The position numbers were made by a program, and so were the translations under genes. The notes beneath the pieces were generated by a model. The model was not told where the DNA came from. It saw only the letters and a list, made by a program, of their open reading frames with translations, and searched no databases. DNA of 64,000 nt, taken from assembly GCF_002015035.1 (NCBI RefSeq), contig NZ_MUXY01000014.1:1-64000 (forward strand). The letters are read 5' to 3'. This document shows, piece by piece, positions 38,706 through 48,597 of this stretch. The first letter of the stretch is position 1, and the number at the start of each line of letters is the position of its first letter. The stretch is from Haemophilus parahaemolyticus (GTDB lineage: Bacteria > Pseudomonadota > Gammaproteobacteria > Enterobacterales > Pasteurellaceae).

Positions 38706-40361
38706 ATGAATTTCTCATTTATTTTTCCTGCACAACTGGGCAAAGCATGTGCTTTTCTGGTGAATGAAGCACTGAGTGCAGCAGCAAAACAGCAAGGGCA
38801 TTCTGTGGTTGCTGCAGATCAAGCTGATTTCATCGTGTTATTTGACGATCAAATTCCAGCGACAGCAGCAGGCAAAAAAGGGGCACAGCTTGAGTTAGAA
38901 AAAGCCTTTGCAAACCCAGAAGCAGCCATCAAACAAGCGGTAGAAAATGCAAAAATATTTGCAAATGTGACCGCTTCATCATCGCTTTCATCAAGTGGTG
39001 TGAAAAACATCGTGGCGGTAACGGCTTGTCCAACGGGCGTGGCTCACACTTTTATGTCAGCTGAGGCAATTGAAAATTATGCTAAAGCTCAAGGTTGGAA
39101 CGTACGTGTAGAAACTCGTGGACAAGTCGGTGCAGGTAACCCTATTACCCCTGAAGAAGTGGTAGCAGCCGATCTAGTCTTTGTGGCAGCAGATATTGAT
39201 GTACCATTAGATAAATTCAAAGGTAAATTGATGTATCGTACTTCAACAGGCTTAGCGTTGAAGAAAACGGCACAAGAGTTTGAAAAAGCGTTCAAAGAAG
39301 CGAAAGTGTTTGAAGGTGCAGCAACGAGTGCGGCAACAGAAACCAAAACCGAAGAGAAAAAAGGTGTGTACAAACACTTAATGACGGGCGTGTCGCATAT
39401 GCTTCCTCTTGTGATTGCTGGTGGTTTATTGATTGCCGTTTCCTTTATGTTTGGTATTGAGGCATTCAAAACTGATGATTTCGCAGGCTTGCCAAAAGCG
39501 TTAATGGATATTGGCGGCGGGGCGGCATTCCACTTAATGATTGCCGTATTCGCAGGTTATGTGGCGTTCTCAATTGCTGACCGTCCAGGTTTAGCAGTAG
39601 GTCTTATTGGTGGGATGTTAGCTACCACTGCGGGAGCGGGTATATTAGGCGGTATCGTTGCAGGTTTCCTTGCGGGTTACGTGGTGCAATTCCTAAACAG
39701 CATCATCAAATTACCACCAAGTTTTACCTCGCTTAAACCAATCTTAATTCTGCCATTATTCGGTGCCACCATCGTGGGTTTATTGATGATCTATGTCATC
39801 AACCCACCAGTAAAAGCGTTGATGGACGCATTAGTGGATTGGTTAAATACAATGGGTCAAACCAATGCGGTGATTTTAGGTCTTATTCTTGGTGCGATGA
39901 TGTGTGTTGATATGGGCGGACCAGTAAACAAAGCGGCTTATACCTTCGGTGTGGGCTTAATCGCTTCTCAACAATATGTACCAATGGCAGCGGTAATGGC
40001 GGCAGGTATGGTGCCACCAATTGGTATGGCAATTGCGAGCTTCCTTGCTCGCTCTAAATTTACCGCAAACCAACGCGATGCAGGTAAAGCTTCATTTGTA
40101 TTAGGTTTATGCTTTATCTCTGAAGGGGCATTACCATTCGTTGCGGCAGATCCTGTGCGTGTGATCATCTCATCTATATTAGGTGGTGCAACAGCTGGTG
40201 CAATCTCAATGGGCTTAGGTATTACCCTTCAAGCACCGCACGGTGGTTTATTTGTGATTCCATTTGTTTCACAACCGTTGATGTACTTAGGTGCAATCGC
40301 ATTAGGTTCAGTGGTAACAGGTGTAATTTACTCTGTTATTAAACAAAAAGCGGCAGAATAA
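38706..40361 (+). CDS. fruA: PTS fructose transporter subunit IIB'BC
   Basis: The 551-residue membrane permease that imports fructose as fructose 1-phosphate. A degenerate IIB' domain (about 1-95) is followed by a functional IIB domain with the phosphorylated Cys 108 (VTACPTGVAHTFMSAEA), then a IIC domain of about eight to ten membrane helices (from about 225). The conserved GAMMCVDMGGPVNKAAYTF and SEGALPF are seen. AGGAATAG precedes ATG 38706. It is the last gene of fruBKA, before a strong terminator. Confidence 0.97.
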   Translation: MNFSFIFPAQLGKACAFLVNEALSAAAKQQGHSVVAADQADFIVLFDDQIPATAAGKKGAQLELEKAFANPEAAIKQAVENAKIFANVTASSSLSSSGVKNIVAVTACPTGVAHTFMSAEAIENYAKAQGWNVRVETRGQVGAGNPITPEEVVAADLVFVAADIDVPLDKFKGKLMYRTSTGLALKKTAQEFEKAFKEAKVFEGAATSAATETKTEEKKGVYKHLMTGVSHMLPLVIAGGLLIAVSFMFGIEAFKTDDFAGLPKALMDIGGGAAFHLMIAVFAGYVAFSIADRPGLAVGLIGGMLATTAGAGILGGIVAGFLAGYVVQFLNSIIKLPPSFTSLKPILILPLFGATIVGLLMIYVINPPVKALMDALVDWLNTMGQTNAVILGLILGAMMCVDMGGPVNKAAYTFGVGLIASQQYVPMAAVMAAGMVPPIGMAIASFLARSKFTANQRDAGKASFVLGLCFISEGALPFVAADPVRVIISSILGGATAGAISMGLGITLQAPHGGLFVIPFVSQPLMYLGAIALGSVVTGVIYSVIKQKAAE

Positions 40362-40375
40362 TTCTGAACTTTTGC

Positions 40376-40410
40376 AAATAGCCTCTTAGCACGTGTTAAG
40401 AGGCTATTTT
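40376..40410 (+). terminator. fruBKA terminator
   Basis: AAATAGCCTCTTA (40376-40388) and TAAGAGGCTATTT (40397-40409) form a 13-bp stem with an 8-nt loop, 14 bases after fruA. Confidence 0.9.
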
Positions 40411-40513
40411 ACTTTCCATCTTTACTTATCTTTTTTCGGCTTTGACTTTTAAAAACTTCGCTTTTGTGCTATTTTCTACACCAATTTTTTACCCTTTTTC
40501 GGAATAGAACAAA

Positions 40514-40822
40514 ATGAACTTAACAACAAAACAAAGACAATTTTTGAAAGGCTTGGCACACCATTTAAGCCCTGTGGTTATGCTGGGTGGCAACGGTTTA
40601 ACTGAAGGCGTGTTGGCTGAAATTGATAACGCATTAAATCATCATGAATTGATCAAAGTGAAAATTGCAGGTGCAGATCGTGAAGTAAAACAGCTCATTA
40701 TTGATGCGATCGTGCGTGAAACCAAAGCAGTAAATGTGCAAACGATCGGTCATATTTTAGTGCTTTATCGCCAAAGTGATGACAAAAAAATCACTTTACC
40801 AAAAGCAACAAAATCAATTTAA
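40514..40822 (+). CDS. yhbY: RNA-binding protein YhbY
   Basis: A 102-residue single CRM-domain protein that binds pre-50S ribosomal particles. The sequence KQRQFLKGLAHHLSPVVMLG and the GGNGLTEGVLAEI turn are the family signature. In E. coli it lies next to rlmE-ftsH and greA, often divergently; here it stands alone between the fru operon and a PAP2 gene. The upstream gap of about 100 bases carries its promoter. Confidence 0.94.
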   Translation: MNLTTKQRQFLKGLAHHLSPVVMLGGNGLTEGVLAEIDNALNHHELIKVKIAGADREVKQLIIDAIVRETKAVNVQTIGHILVLYRQSDDKKITLPKATKSI

Positions 40823-40824
40823 TT

Positions 40825-40875
40825 AAAATGGGCAGCCTTTTGAGGTCATCAGGGCATATGCCCATTTTCTCTTTT
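40825..40875 (+). terminator. Probable yhbY terminator, long-loop hairpin
   Basis: AAAATGGGCA (40825-40834) and TGCCCATTTT (40859-40868) form a 10-bp stem around a 24-nt loop, followed by CTCTTTTT. The long loop makes it weaker or multi-branched. Confidence 0.65.
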
Positions 40876-40886
40876 TAAACACTATT

Positions 40887-41615
40887 ATGGTTAATAAACT
40901 CTCTTTTTATACCGCTTTAATGCTTTGTATTCCGCTCTTTGTCTGGGCAACAGGTTGGCATTGGGTTAATGATGCTCATTTAATTTCAGGCTTCGATACC
41001 TTTATGTATTTCTTAACCGAAAGCGGTTCAGCTCCTTATGCTTTGATTACCTGCGTTGTGTTTATGTTATGGCTAATGAAATTAGCGGCAAAACGTTACT
41101 CTTGGATTTTAGTGGGGGCAATTTGTGCTACTTCTGTGATCGGCACGCAAGCGATAAAAACAGTTGCAAAAAATGTATTTGCAGAGCCGCGCCCTTATGT
41201 GGTGCAAATGATGGGGGGAGAAGCACAAGCTGAGCAATTTTATGAACTTTCACGTGATGAACGAGCGGTATTAGTCGCACAGCACTACCAAAACCACAAT
41301 TTCCCGCTGGTGGCAAAACATCGTGAAGGGGAAACAGGCTATTCATTCCCATCAGGACATACGATTTTTGCGGTTTCGTGGCTGCTCCTTTTTGCGGGCT
41401 TATTAATCGGAATACGTTCACAAGCGGTCGTTTTTGCCCAAGGTTTTGCATTAGTTTGGGCAGCGTTAATGTTAATCAGCCGTTTGCGTTTTGGCATGCA
41501 TTATCCAATCGATCTCTTTATTAGCACCCTGATTGCGTGGATATTCCATTGCATCCTCTTTATTTGGATTATCCCTTTTGCTGAAAGATTTTCATTATTT
41601 AAAAAACGAGGTTAA
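40887..41615 (+). CDS. pgpB: PAP2-family phosphatase, PgpB-like
   Basis: A 242-residue integral membrane lipid phosphatase resembling PgpB, which dephosphorylates phosphatidylglycerol phosphate and recycles undecaprenyl diphosphate. The three PAP2 motifs are present: [21 protein letters not shown] and [13 protein letters not shown]. About six membrane helices are visible. No strong ribosome site precedes ATG 40887. It ends two bases before nagK, suggesting co-transcription. Substrate assignment rests on family membership only. Confidence 0.88.
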   Translation: MVNKLSFYTALMLCIPLFVWATGWHWVNDAHLISGFDTFMYFLTESGSAPYALITCVVFMLWLMKLAAKRYSWILVGAICATSVIGTQAIKTVAKNVFAEPRPYVVQMMGGEAQAEQFYELSRDERAVLVAQHYQNHNFPLVAKHREGETGYSFPSGHTIFAVSWLLLFAGLLIGIRSQAVVFAQGFALVWAALMLISRLRFGMHYPIDLFISTLIAWIFHCILFIWIIPFAERFSLFKKRG

Positions 41616-41617
41616 TT

Positions 41618-42535
41618 ATGGCAGTTTATTACGGCTTAGACATCGGTGGCACAAAAATTGAGCTTGCGGCTTTCAATGAAAAATTGGAAAAACTGTATAG
41701 CGAACGCGTGCCAACCCCGCAAACAAACTATGAAGATTGGCTTTACACCATCGAAACATTAGTGCGTAATGCAGATGAAAAATTTGGTGAAAAAGGCTTT
41801 GTTGGCTTAGGGCTACCAGGCTTTGTAAACCGTGAAACTGGCGTGGGTGAAATTACTAATATTCGCGTAGCCGATGGTAAAACTATCTTAAAAGATTTAA
41901 GCGAACGCTTAGGGCGTGAGGTGCGCGGCGAAAACGATGCAAACTGCTTTGCTCTTTCTGAAGCCTGGGATGAAAACAACAAGCAATACTCCACCGTGCT
42001 TGGTTTAATTATAGGCACAGGCTTTGGCGGTGGCTTAGTATTTGATGGCAAAATTCACTCAGGTCATATTGGTATGGCGGGAGAAGTGGGTCATATGCAA
42101 TTAGACTACCACGCTTTAAAACTACTTGGTTGGGATCACGCACCAATCTATGATTGCGGCTGTGGCAATCGTGCCTGTTTAGATACCTATCTGTCAGGTC
42201 GTGGCTTTGAAATGTTGTTCCAATCTTTAGAAAAAGAGACAGTAAAAGCGAAAGAAATTATTGAGCGCTTCTACGCAAAAGAGCCGAAAGTGGTGGCATT
42301 TGTTGAGAAATTTATCGAATTGATGGCGATCTCAATTGGTAACTTAATTACCATTTTAGACCCTGATATGATCGTCTTTGGCGGTGGTTTATCAAACTTT
42401 GATTACATTTACGAGGCACTACCAAAAGCGTTACCACCGCATTTAATGCGTACGGCAAAAGTACCAGTGATCAAAAAAGCGATCCACGGTGACTCAGGCG
42501 GCACACGTGGAGCAGCTGCGTTGTTCTTAAAATAA
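41618..42535 (+). CDS. nagK: N-acetylglucosamine kinase
   Basis: A ROK-family sugar kinase of 305 residues. The N-terminal phosphate loop [16 protein letters not shown], the ROK zinc site [18 protein letters not shown] and the glycine-rich TGFGGGLVF are visible. The overall sequence fits NagK, which phosphorylates GlcNAc released from peptidoglycan or sialic acid breakdown. ManNAc or glucose kinases of the same family are alternatives. The start follows the PAP2 gene stop directly, with GAGGTTAA as ribosome site. Confidence 0.9.
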   Translation: MAVYYGLDIGGTKIELAAFNEKLEKLYSERVPTPQTNYEDWLYTIETLVRNADEKFGEKGFVGLGLPGFVNRETGVGEITNIRVADGKTILKDLSERLGREVRGENDANCFALSEAWDENNKQYSTVLGLIIGTGFGGGLVFDGKIHSGHIGMAGEVGHMQLDYHALKLLGWDHAPIYDCGCGNRACLDTYLSGRGFEMLFQSLEKETVKAKEIIERFYAKEPKVVAFVEKFIELMAISIGNLITILDPDMIVFGGGLSNFDYIYEALPKALPPHLMRTAKVPVIKKAIHGDSGGTRGAAALFLK

Positions 42536-42596
42536 ATATATGATCTAGGGTAATAACAAGTTGAGGTTGGTTGATTAATTTCTTCGTTAATTGCTA

Positions 42597-42768
42597 CTGC
42601 TAAATCTCCCCTCCCCCTCTTTGCTAAAGAGGGGATTGTTATAGCAAAATTAGATTTTCACGTCCAACATCAACATTGTAAAAATTGAGAATATAAATAA
42701 GCCAACAACTATCAATTTATTAAAGAATCTCCCCTCTTTAGCAAAGAGGGGGAGGGGAGATTTGGCAG
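42597..42768. mobile_element. Miniature inverted-repeat element (MITE-like), 172 bp
   Basis: Two 39-base arms, 42597-42635 and 42730-42768, are reverse complements with one mismatch. Each arm contains the smaller palindrome CCCCTCTTTGCTAAAGAGG, so single arms can fold as hairpins too. The 94-bp interior is AT-rich and holds no convincing gene. No clear target-site duplication is seen. The layout fits a non-autonomous element or a REP-pair repeat. It may also act as the nagK terminator. Confidence 0.75.
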
Positions 42769-42806
42769 AAGATAAAACAAAGAGAGTAAAATATAAAAGG
42801 AAAAAT

Positions 42807-43514
42807 ATGCTAAACATTACCCCCATCCCCGCTCTATCGGACAACTACATTTGGGTTATTGCTCAAGAGAGCCAAGCTATTATTGTTGATCCTTCCGAAG
42901 CTAAGCCTGCATTAGATTATCTTGCAAAACATTCGCTAAATTTAACCGCAATTTTGCTTACTCATAATCACCATGATCATGTGGGAGGTGTGGATGCAAT
43001 TAAGCAACAATACCCAAGCATTGCCGTCTACGGTTCGGCAGAGTGCCAAACATGGGCGAATGAAATTGTTCAACCTGAACAGCATTTAGAACTGTTTGGC
43101 TATGATGTTCGCGTGATTGAAAGTGCAGGGCATACCGAGCAGCACGTAAGCTACCTGTTTGGCAATGAATACTTATTTTGTGGCGATGCATTATTCTCTG
43201 CGGGTTGTGGTCGCATATTTACAGGTAATTACCAAGCCGAATTTGAAGCTCTTCAACGCTTTAAAGCCTTACCAAGTTTTGTCGAAATTTTTCCTGCTCA
43301 CGAATATACAGCAAGTAATTTAAAATTTGCTGAAACGGTGATGAAGCCGAGCTGTGCTTTCTTTGAATATCAAGAATTAGCGTTAATGAAACGTGAACAA
43401 CATCGTCCAACTTTGCCAACAACGCTTGAAAAAGAGTTAGTAATTAATCCGTTTTTACAGGTAGAAACATTGGAAGAGTTTATCAAATTGCGTCAGAAGA
43501 AAGATAATTTTTAG
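42807..43514 (+). CDS. gloB: Hydroxyacylglutathione hydrolase (glyoxalase II)
   Basis: A metallo-beta-lactamase-fold hydrolase of 235 residues that splits S-lactoylglutathione to lactate and glutathione in methylglyoxal detoxification. The metal motif THNHHDHVGG is present, with further ligands in GHTEQHVSY and CGDALFSAGCGR, and the glutathione region HEYTASNLKFA. ATG 42807 is preferred because AAAGGAAAA lies upstream; an earlier in-frame ATG at 42762 lies inside the inverted-repeat arm. Confidence 0.95.
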   Translation: MLNITPIPALSDNYIWVIAQESQAIIVDPSEAKPALDYLAKHSLNLTAILLTHNHHDHVGGVDAIKQQYPSIAVYGSAECQTWANEIVQPEQHLELFGYDVRVIESAGHTEQHVSYLFGNEYLFCGDALFSAGCGRIFTGNYQAEFEALQRFKALPSFVEIFPAHEYTASNLKFAETVMKPSCAFFEYQELALMKREQHRPTLPTTLEKELVINPFLQVETLEEFIKLRQKKDNF

Positions 43515-43572
43515 TGATTTTTCCTAAAAAATGATAGGATTAATCTTTAAATAATATGAAATAATATAAAAA

Positions 43573-44499
43573 ATGAAAGACACTCTACGTATTGCAACTC
43601 GCCAGAGCCCATTAGCACTTTGGCAGGCGAATTTTGTTAAAGCAGAATTAGAAAAACATTTCCCTGAATTAAGCGTCGAACTAGTCACAATGGTGACCAA
43701 AGGCGATATTATTTTAGATACGCCACTGGCAAAAATTGGCGGTAAAGGCTTGTTCGTGAAAGAGCTGGAGTTGGCACTGTTAGAAAATCGAGCAGACATC
43801 GCTGTGCATTCGATGAAAGATGTGCCGATGAGTTTCCCTGAAGGTTTGGGATTGGCGGTGATTTGTGAGCGTGAAGATCCGCGTGATGCTTTTGTTTCTA
43901 ACCATTATGCGAATTTGGACGAATTGCCAGCAGGAGCCGTGGTGGGGACTTCAAGCCTACGACGCCAATGTCAGTTAATGGCGAAATATCCACATTTAAC
44001 TGTGAAATCATTGCGCGGTAACGTGGGAACGCGTTTAAGCAAGTTAGACAATGGCGAATATGATGCGATTATTTTAGCTTCGGCAGGTTTAATCCGCTTA
44101 GGAATGCCTGAACGCATCAAAAGTTTTATCTCCGTTGAGCAATCGTTGCCTGCGGCGGGGCAAGGTGCGGTGGGAATTGAGACCCGCATCAATGATGAAC
44201 GCATATTGAACTACCTTGCAAAGTTAAACCATGAAACGACCGCTTGTTGTGTGAAGGCAGAACGTGCAATGAACACTCGCTTGCAAGGTGGTTGCCAAGT
44301 GCCAATCGGTGGTTTTGCGACCATTAAAAATGGCGAAATTACTTTGAATGCTTTAGTTGGAGCATTAGATGGTTCGAGCATTATTCGAGCCACAGGCAAA
44401 GCACCAGTGAGTGAAGCAGAGCTGCTTGGTGTGAAAATCGCTGAGCAACTACTTGCACAAGGTGCGGATAAAATTCTGGCTGAAATTTATGCTGAATAA
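43573..44499 (+). CDS. hemC: Porphobilinogen deaminase (hydroxymethylbilane synthase)
   Basis: A 308-residue haem-pathway enzyme that polymerises four porphobilinogens on a dipyrromethane cofactor. The start [36 protein letters not shown], the nearby [10 protein letters not shown] and the cofactor-bearing Cys in [13 protein letters not shown] are all present. It is the first gene of hemC-hemD-hemX-hemY, with gaps of only 3 to 29 bases. The presence of hemC shows an organism able to make haem from porphobilinogen. Confidence 0.97.
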   Translation: MKDTLRIATRQSPLALWQANFVKAELEKHFPELSVELVTMVTKGDIILDTPLAKIGGKGLFVKELELALLENRADIAVHSMKDVPMSFPEGLGLAVICEREDPRDAFVSNHYANLDELPAGAVVGTSSLRRQCQLMAKYPHLTVKSLRGNVGTRLSKLDNGEYDAIILASAGLIRLGMPERIKSFISVEQSLPAAGQGAVGIETRINDERILNYLAKLNHETTACCVKAERAMNTRLQGGCQVPIGGFATIKNGEITLNALVGALDGSSIIRATGKAPVSEAELLGVKIAEQLLAQGADKILAEIYAE

Positions 44500-44502
44500 T
44501 TT

Positions 44503-45258
44503 ATGAATGTATTAGTGACTCGCCCCGACGCACGTGGGCAAGAGTTGGTAGAGTTACTCAACCAACAGCAGATTTTCGCTTTGCATCAACCGCTTTTTAC
44601 GCTAGAAGCGGGGCGAGAATTGCCAATTTTACCTTCGCTTTTTTCACAGCTGAATACAGGCGATTATGTCTTTGCTGTGTCGAAAAATGCGATTGATTTT
44701 GCTTATAATACGCTGGCTGAAACAGGTTTTAAATTCCGCCGTGATCTGCAATATTTCTCTGTTGGGATACGAACTGCCAGTTATTTTGCTGAAAAATCAG
44801 AACAAGCGGCCAAATTTCCTATCCACTTTGAAAATAGCGAAGGCGTGTTAGAGCTTCCAGAAATGCAAGCACTTGAAGGTAAAAACCTGGTGATTTTACG
44901 TGCGGATAGCGGACGAGAATTATTGGCTCAAGAAGCGGTAAAACGTGGAGCAGTGGTACAGAATGTGGAGTGTTATCGTCGCGTGCTGATTTCTGAGCAG
45001 CTTTCCGAGAAAATTAGTCTTGCTAAACGTTCGGGCATTGATACCATTGTGATTACAAGCGGTGAAATTTTAGCAATCTTAGTAGAGCAGACGGCTAGTG
45101 AAGATCAATCTTGGCTATTTGAGTGCCAAGTTGTAGTAGTGGGCGAGCGAATTGCGACTTTAGCTAAGCAATATGGCTGGGAACGTGATAAGATCATTGT
45201 GTCGCAAAAAGCAGATAATCAAACTTTATTAGATGTATTAGTAAACAATAAGCGATAA
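44503..45258 (+). CDS. hemD: Uroporphyrinogen-III synthase
   Basis: A 251-residue enzyme that closes hydroxymethylbilane to uroporphyrinogen III with inversion of ring D. The family is poorly conserved, but the start VLVTRPDARGQELVELL, the KNLVILRADSGRELLAQ stretch and TIVITSGEILAIL fit well. Position directly after hemC (three bases) and before hemX confirms the call. Confidence 0.94.
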   Translation: MNVLVTRPDARGQELVELLNQQQIFALHQPLFTLEAGRELPILPSLFSQLNTGDYVFAVSKNAIDFAYNTLAETGFKFRRDLQYFSVGIRTASYFAEKSEQAAKFPIHFENSEGVLELPEMQALEGKNLVILRADSGRELLAQEAVKRGAVVQNVECYRRVLISEQLSEKISLAKRSGIDTIVITSGEILAILVEQTASEDQSWLFECQVVVVGERIATLAKQYGWERDKIIVSQKADNQTLLDVLVNNKR

Positions 45259-45287
45259 CAGTTTTGTTTTCGTGGAAAGAGGTGATT

Positions 45288-46601
45288 ATGTCAGAAAAAA
45301 ATACGCCAAATTCAGAAGAAACGCTAGCACAAGCGGTCGAATCTTCAGAAAAATTTGCAGAGAATTTAGCTTCTGCAGGCGTGATGCCTGAAAGAGTTGT
45401 AGTGAAAAAGAGTGGCACGGCAATCGGCTTATTAGCTTTATTCGTTGCATTAGCTGTTGGTAGTGCAGGGTATTATTTCGGTGCTGAAAAATTAGCTGAA
45501 GTGAATACACAATTGCAGGCTTTAACTAAAGTAGCAAGTGCAGAGAATACTATACAAGCGGTGGATTTTTCAAAAGAAAAAGCACAATTAGATGAGCTTG
45601 TAGGTAGTTACGATAAAGCCTTAGAGCGTATCGCTCAATTAGAAAAAGAGCAAGGGGCTTACTCTAGCCAAATCCTTGCATTACAAACTCAAGTTAAGCG
45701 AGCTAATTCAACGCAAGCTGACTCAAGTGCGTGGTTGCTCTCGGATGCAAATTTCTTATTAAACAACGCATTGCGTAAGCTCAAGATTGATACCGACGTA
45801 GACACTGCTCAAAGCTTGTTAGAAGAAGCAGATGTGGCGTTGGCAAAAGTGACAAATAGCCATTATTTATCTCAAGTGGCTCAAGTTCGTACAGCAATTC
45901 AAGCGGATCTCAATAATTTAAAAAGTGTTAACCAAGTCGATCAAAATGGATTAATGCAACGTTTAACAGCATTGGCAAACAATTTGGATGATTTACCGAT
46001 GTTGGAAAATGAAAGTGTGAATACCACTCAAAATGCGGGCGAAGTGAGTAATTCAATTGACGATTGGCAGCAAAATATTGAGAAAACCGCAAATTCTTTC
46101 TTAGATCATTTCATCCGCGTGAGCGACAAAAATAACAATGACGAGAAAGGTTTTATCGCTCCAAATCAAGAAGTTTATTTGCGTGAAAATATCCGCTTAC
46201 GTTTACAATTAGCCATTTTAGCAATTCCACGTCAGCAGAATGCACTTTACGATAAATCGTTAGAAGCGGTTAGTACTTGGATTCGTAGCTATTTCAATAC
46301 GCAAAATGAGAATGTGAAAAACTTTCTCAAAGAGTTGGATGAGTTGAGTGAACAATCTATCTATCTTGATGTGCCTGAACAATTGCAGAGTTTAAATGTG
46401 TTAAATAACATCTTGAGAAAAGAGCCAGTGCAATTAGACAAGATTGAGATTAAGGAAGAAAAAGAGCTTGTAGAGCCTTCAAAAATAGAAGAAGCTAAAG
46501 CTGAACCTGCTCAAGAAACAACAAAAACGGGTGAAAAAGTAAGTGAAAAGCCTGCTGAAAAATCGGATGAGCAATCTACTAAAGATGCTCAAGCACAATA
46601 A
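45288..46601 (+). CDS. hemX: HemX-family membrane protein
   Basis: A 437-residue protein of the HemX family encoded in the hemCDXY operon of gamma-proteobacteria. A cytoplasmic N-terminus of about 43 residues precedes one membrane helix (about 44-64), then a large periplasmic coiled-coil domain and a Lys/Glu/Pro-rich tail. The function is not settled; a methyltransferase label given to an early homologue is not supported by any motif here. ATG 45288 is chosen for the GAGGTG upstream; 45264 is an unlikely alternative. Confidence 0.9.
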   Translation: MSEKNTPNSEETLAQAVESSEKFAENLASAGVMPERVVVKKSGTAIGLLALFVALAVGSAGYYFGAEKLAEVNTQLQALTKVASAENTIQAVDFSKEKAQLDELVGSYDKALERIAQLEKEQGAYSSQILALQTQVKRANSTQADSSAWLLSDANFLLNNALRKLKIDTDVDTAQSLLEEADVALAKVTNSHYLSQVAQVRTAIQADLNNLKSVNQVDQNGLMQRLTALANNLDDLPMLENESVNTTQNAGEVSNSIDDWQQNIEKTANSFLDHFIRVSDKNNNDEKGFIAPNQEVYLRENIRLRLQLAILAIPRQQNALYDKSLEAVSTWIRSYFNTQNENVKNFLKELDELSEQSIYLDVPEQLQSLNVLNNILRKEPVQLDKIEIKEEKELVEPSKIEEAKAEPAQETTKTGEKVSEKPAEKSDEQSTKDAQAQ

Positions 46602-46610
46602 GGAGGAGCT

Positions 46611-47828
46611 ATGTTTCGTGTTCTCTTTTTAATGTTATTAGTGCTTGCGGCTTTAGTAGCGGGTCCTTATTTGGCTGGGCAGCAAGGTTATGTGCGGATT
46701 GAAACTGATACCAAAATTATTGAGATGAGTCTTGTCACCTTAGTACTTTTCTTTGCGGCTGCAATGGCATTGGTTTATGGCATTGAATGGCTTGTTCGTC
46801 GATTCTGCCGCTTAAGCAAAGGTTCGTATGATTGGTTTTTGTATCGTAAACAAAAACGAGCTCAACAAGAAACTTTGGAAGGTTTAATGCAAATGAGTGA
46901 GGGCAATTATTCTAAAGCCGAGAAATTGTTCAGTAAAAATGCAAAATATGTTGATGAGCCGCTCATTAACTTAATCAAAGCCGCAGAAGCCGCACAACAA
47001 CGTGGCGACGATTTAGAAGCTAATAAATATTTAATAGAAGCAAGCAAAATTGGAGGCGAAAATAATATCGTTGTAGAATTGGCTCGTGCGAAAATTCTCG
47101 TGCAACAAGGTAAATTACCAGCAGCACGTACCGCCATTGATAGCTTATTAGAGCTTACCTCAAACAATAGGGAAGTGTTACGCTTAGCAATTCGTATTTA
47201 CCAAGATTCAAAAGCCTATATAGCGTTAGATAAAATCTTGGAAAGCATTGGGCAACGCAGTTTCCTTTCCTGTGAAGAGTATGAAGCCCTTGAACATTTC
47301 GTAGACGATGGATTACTCGACGAAGTAATGAACGAAACGGGGCAAGAAGGATTACTCAGCTGGTGGGAAGAACAACCAAGCCGCCGTCGTAAATCTGTTT
47401 ATGCACGCGTAGGATTGATTAAACGCTTAATCGATAGTGAAGATCACGAATCTGCCCAAGAGCTTGCCTTCGAAACGCTCAAAAAATATGAAGATGAGCA
47501 ACTTGATGGTTTATTCGAACAATTAACCCGCTTGCAAATTGATGAAGGGGCAAAACTCATTAAATTATTGATGAAACGAATGGCAAAAGCCGATGTGCAT
47601 TACACCGATGGTTACGCTAGAGCATTAGGCTACATTTATGCCCGTGAAGGTGATTTCAGTCGTGCGAAAGATTATTTTGCAAACTTGTTAGAGCACCAAG
47701 AATGTATCGCAAACGACCGAATTATGGCGTTATACGTCGCTGAACAAGTAGGCGACACAGAACTTGCCGAGAAAATCCGCCAAATTAACTTGAAGAAAGT
47801 GAATATTGCGGAGAAGGTGGAGAGTTAG
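46611..47828 (+). CDS. hemY: HemY-family TPR membrane protein
   Basis: A 405-residue protein of the gamma-proteobacterial HemY family (unrelated to Bacillus HemY oxidase). Two N-terminal membrane helices (about 3-22 and 40-62) are followed by tetratricopeptide-like helical repeats, such as MSEGNYSKAEKLFSKNA and ARAALGYIYA-like segments. It is thought to support late haem synthesis or envelope organisation, but its role is unproven. AGGAGG precedes the start at 46611. It is the last gene of the hem operon; decayed mobile DNA follows. Confidence 0.92.
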   Translation: MFRVLFLMLLVLAALVAGPYLAGQQGYVRIETDTKIIEMSLVTLVLFFAAAMALVYGIEWLVRRFCRLSKGSYDWFLYRKQKRAQQETLEGLMQMSEGNYSKAEKLFSKNAKYVDEPLINLIKAAEAAQQRGDDLEANKYLIEASKIGGENNIVVELARAKILVQQGKLPAARTAIDSLLELTSNNREVLRLAIRIYQDSKAYIALDKILESIGQRSFLSCEEYEALEHFVDDGLLDEVMNETGQEGLLSWWEEQPSRRRKSVYARVGLIKRLIDSEDHESAQELAFETLKKYEDEQLDGLFEQLTRLQIDEGAKLIKLLMKRMAKADVHYTDGYARALGYIYAREGDFSRAKDYFANLLEHQECIANDRIMALYVAEQVGDTELAEKIRQINLKKVNIAEKVES

Positions 47829-47901
47829 AAGAGTGAAGTAAAAGTCTAAAATAAAAGAATTTCTAATATTATTGAAAAATAAACTGTAGAAGATCAAACT
47901 C

Positions 47902-48230
47902 AATCTGACAGTCTCCTGTTTAAAAACTCGTGCCTGTCAGATTAATTTAAGTTTAGATTCTTTTCTGCCTAAGTACGTTTCTCCATCTATCAAGTAATGT
48001 TTCCATTTGAGTTCTTCCGCAATACATTTTATTTTGTTTCTTATAGACACGCTTTTTCAGATTAGGCATACGTTGATTTTGATTAGTAATTTCAACCCCA
48101 CCTTGTTCTGCTACTTATTGATAGTGATAAAAGATATCACAACTTATGCCCATAATTTTACAGGTTTGCAAGATGTTACCTAATTCTTTGGATAAATGAA
48201 GTAAATCTGTCTTGTATCTACTATGTCAAC
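47902..48230 (-). pseudogene. Decayed IS481-like transposase with internal deletion
   Basis: Read on the minus strand, one frame from about 48209 down to about 47958 gives a transposase-like helix-turn-helix (DLLHLSKELGNILQTCKIMG), then after an in-frame stop a VAEQGGVE...PNLKKRV stretch. It jumps straight to a C-terminal-like piece with YCGRTQMETLLDRWRN, so the catalytic core is missing. The resemblance to IS481-family transposases is my recognition of the HTH and of the GRTPMET-type tail. A 10-bp inverted pair, AATCTGACAG (47902-47911) and CTGTCAGATT (47934-47943), lies at the 3' side and may be part of an element end. Confidence 0.65.
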
Positions 48231-48255
48231 GGGAAACTCTCACTTTTTATTTTAA

Positions 48256-48441
48256 TTTATTAGATTAAGCCTGAGTTTATTCATATCGAAAGAACTTGGT
48301 GGTTGGGAAATGTTCGAAATGGTAAAAAAATATGCACATTTAAATATAGATCATCTATTGGAACACGCAAATAAAGTCGAGATTTACGGTACATTTACGG
48401 AAGATTCGAAAAATGAACCAAGATTAAAACTTGTTGCTTAG
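48256..48441 (+). pseudogene. 3' remnant of a phage-type tyrosine integrase gene
   Basis: An open frame from 48256 to the stop at 48441 contains KELGGWEMFEMVKKYAHLNI followed by DHLLEHANKV. This is the typical end of tyrosine recombinases, with the LGGW motif (holding a His or Trp position of the active site) and the catalytic Tyr in the KYAHL motif. Everything upstream, including the first Arg of the catalytic set, is missing. The stop lies only 31 bases from the 3' end of the tRNA-Arg gene, the normal place for an integrase at a tRNA attachment site. Confidence 0.72.
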
Positions 48442-48472
48442 TTCATAAATAATTGATTTAAAAGTAAATTTA

Positions 48473-48549
<77 letters not shown>

Positions 48550-48597
48550 ATTATTAAGATAATTATTTAAGAAAGGATTTCTGAAATTAAAAAAGAG

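Noticed and set aside
42650..42844. Minus-strand frame of 64 codons with hydrophobic stretches in the nagK-gloB gap
   Set aside because: It runs through the right arm of the inverted-repeat element and into the gloB start, has no ribosome site and resembles no family.
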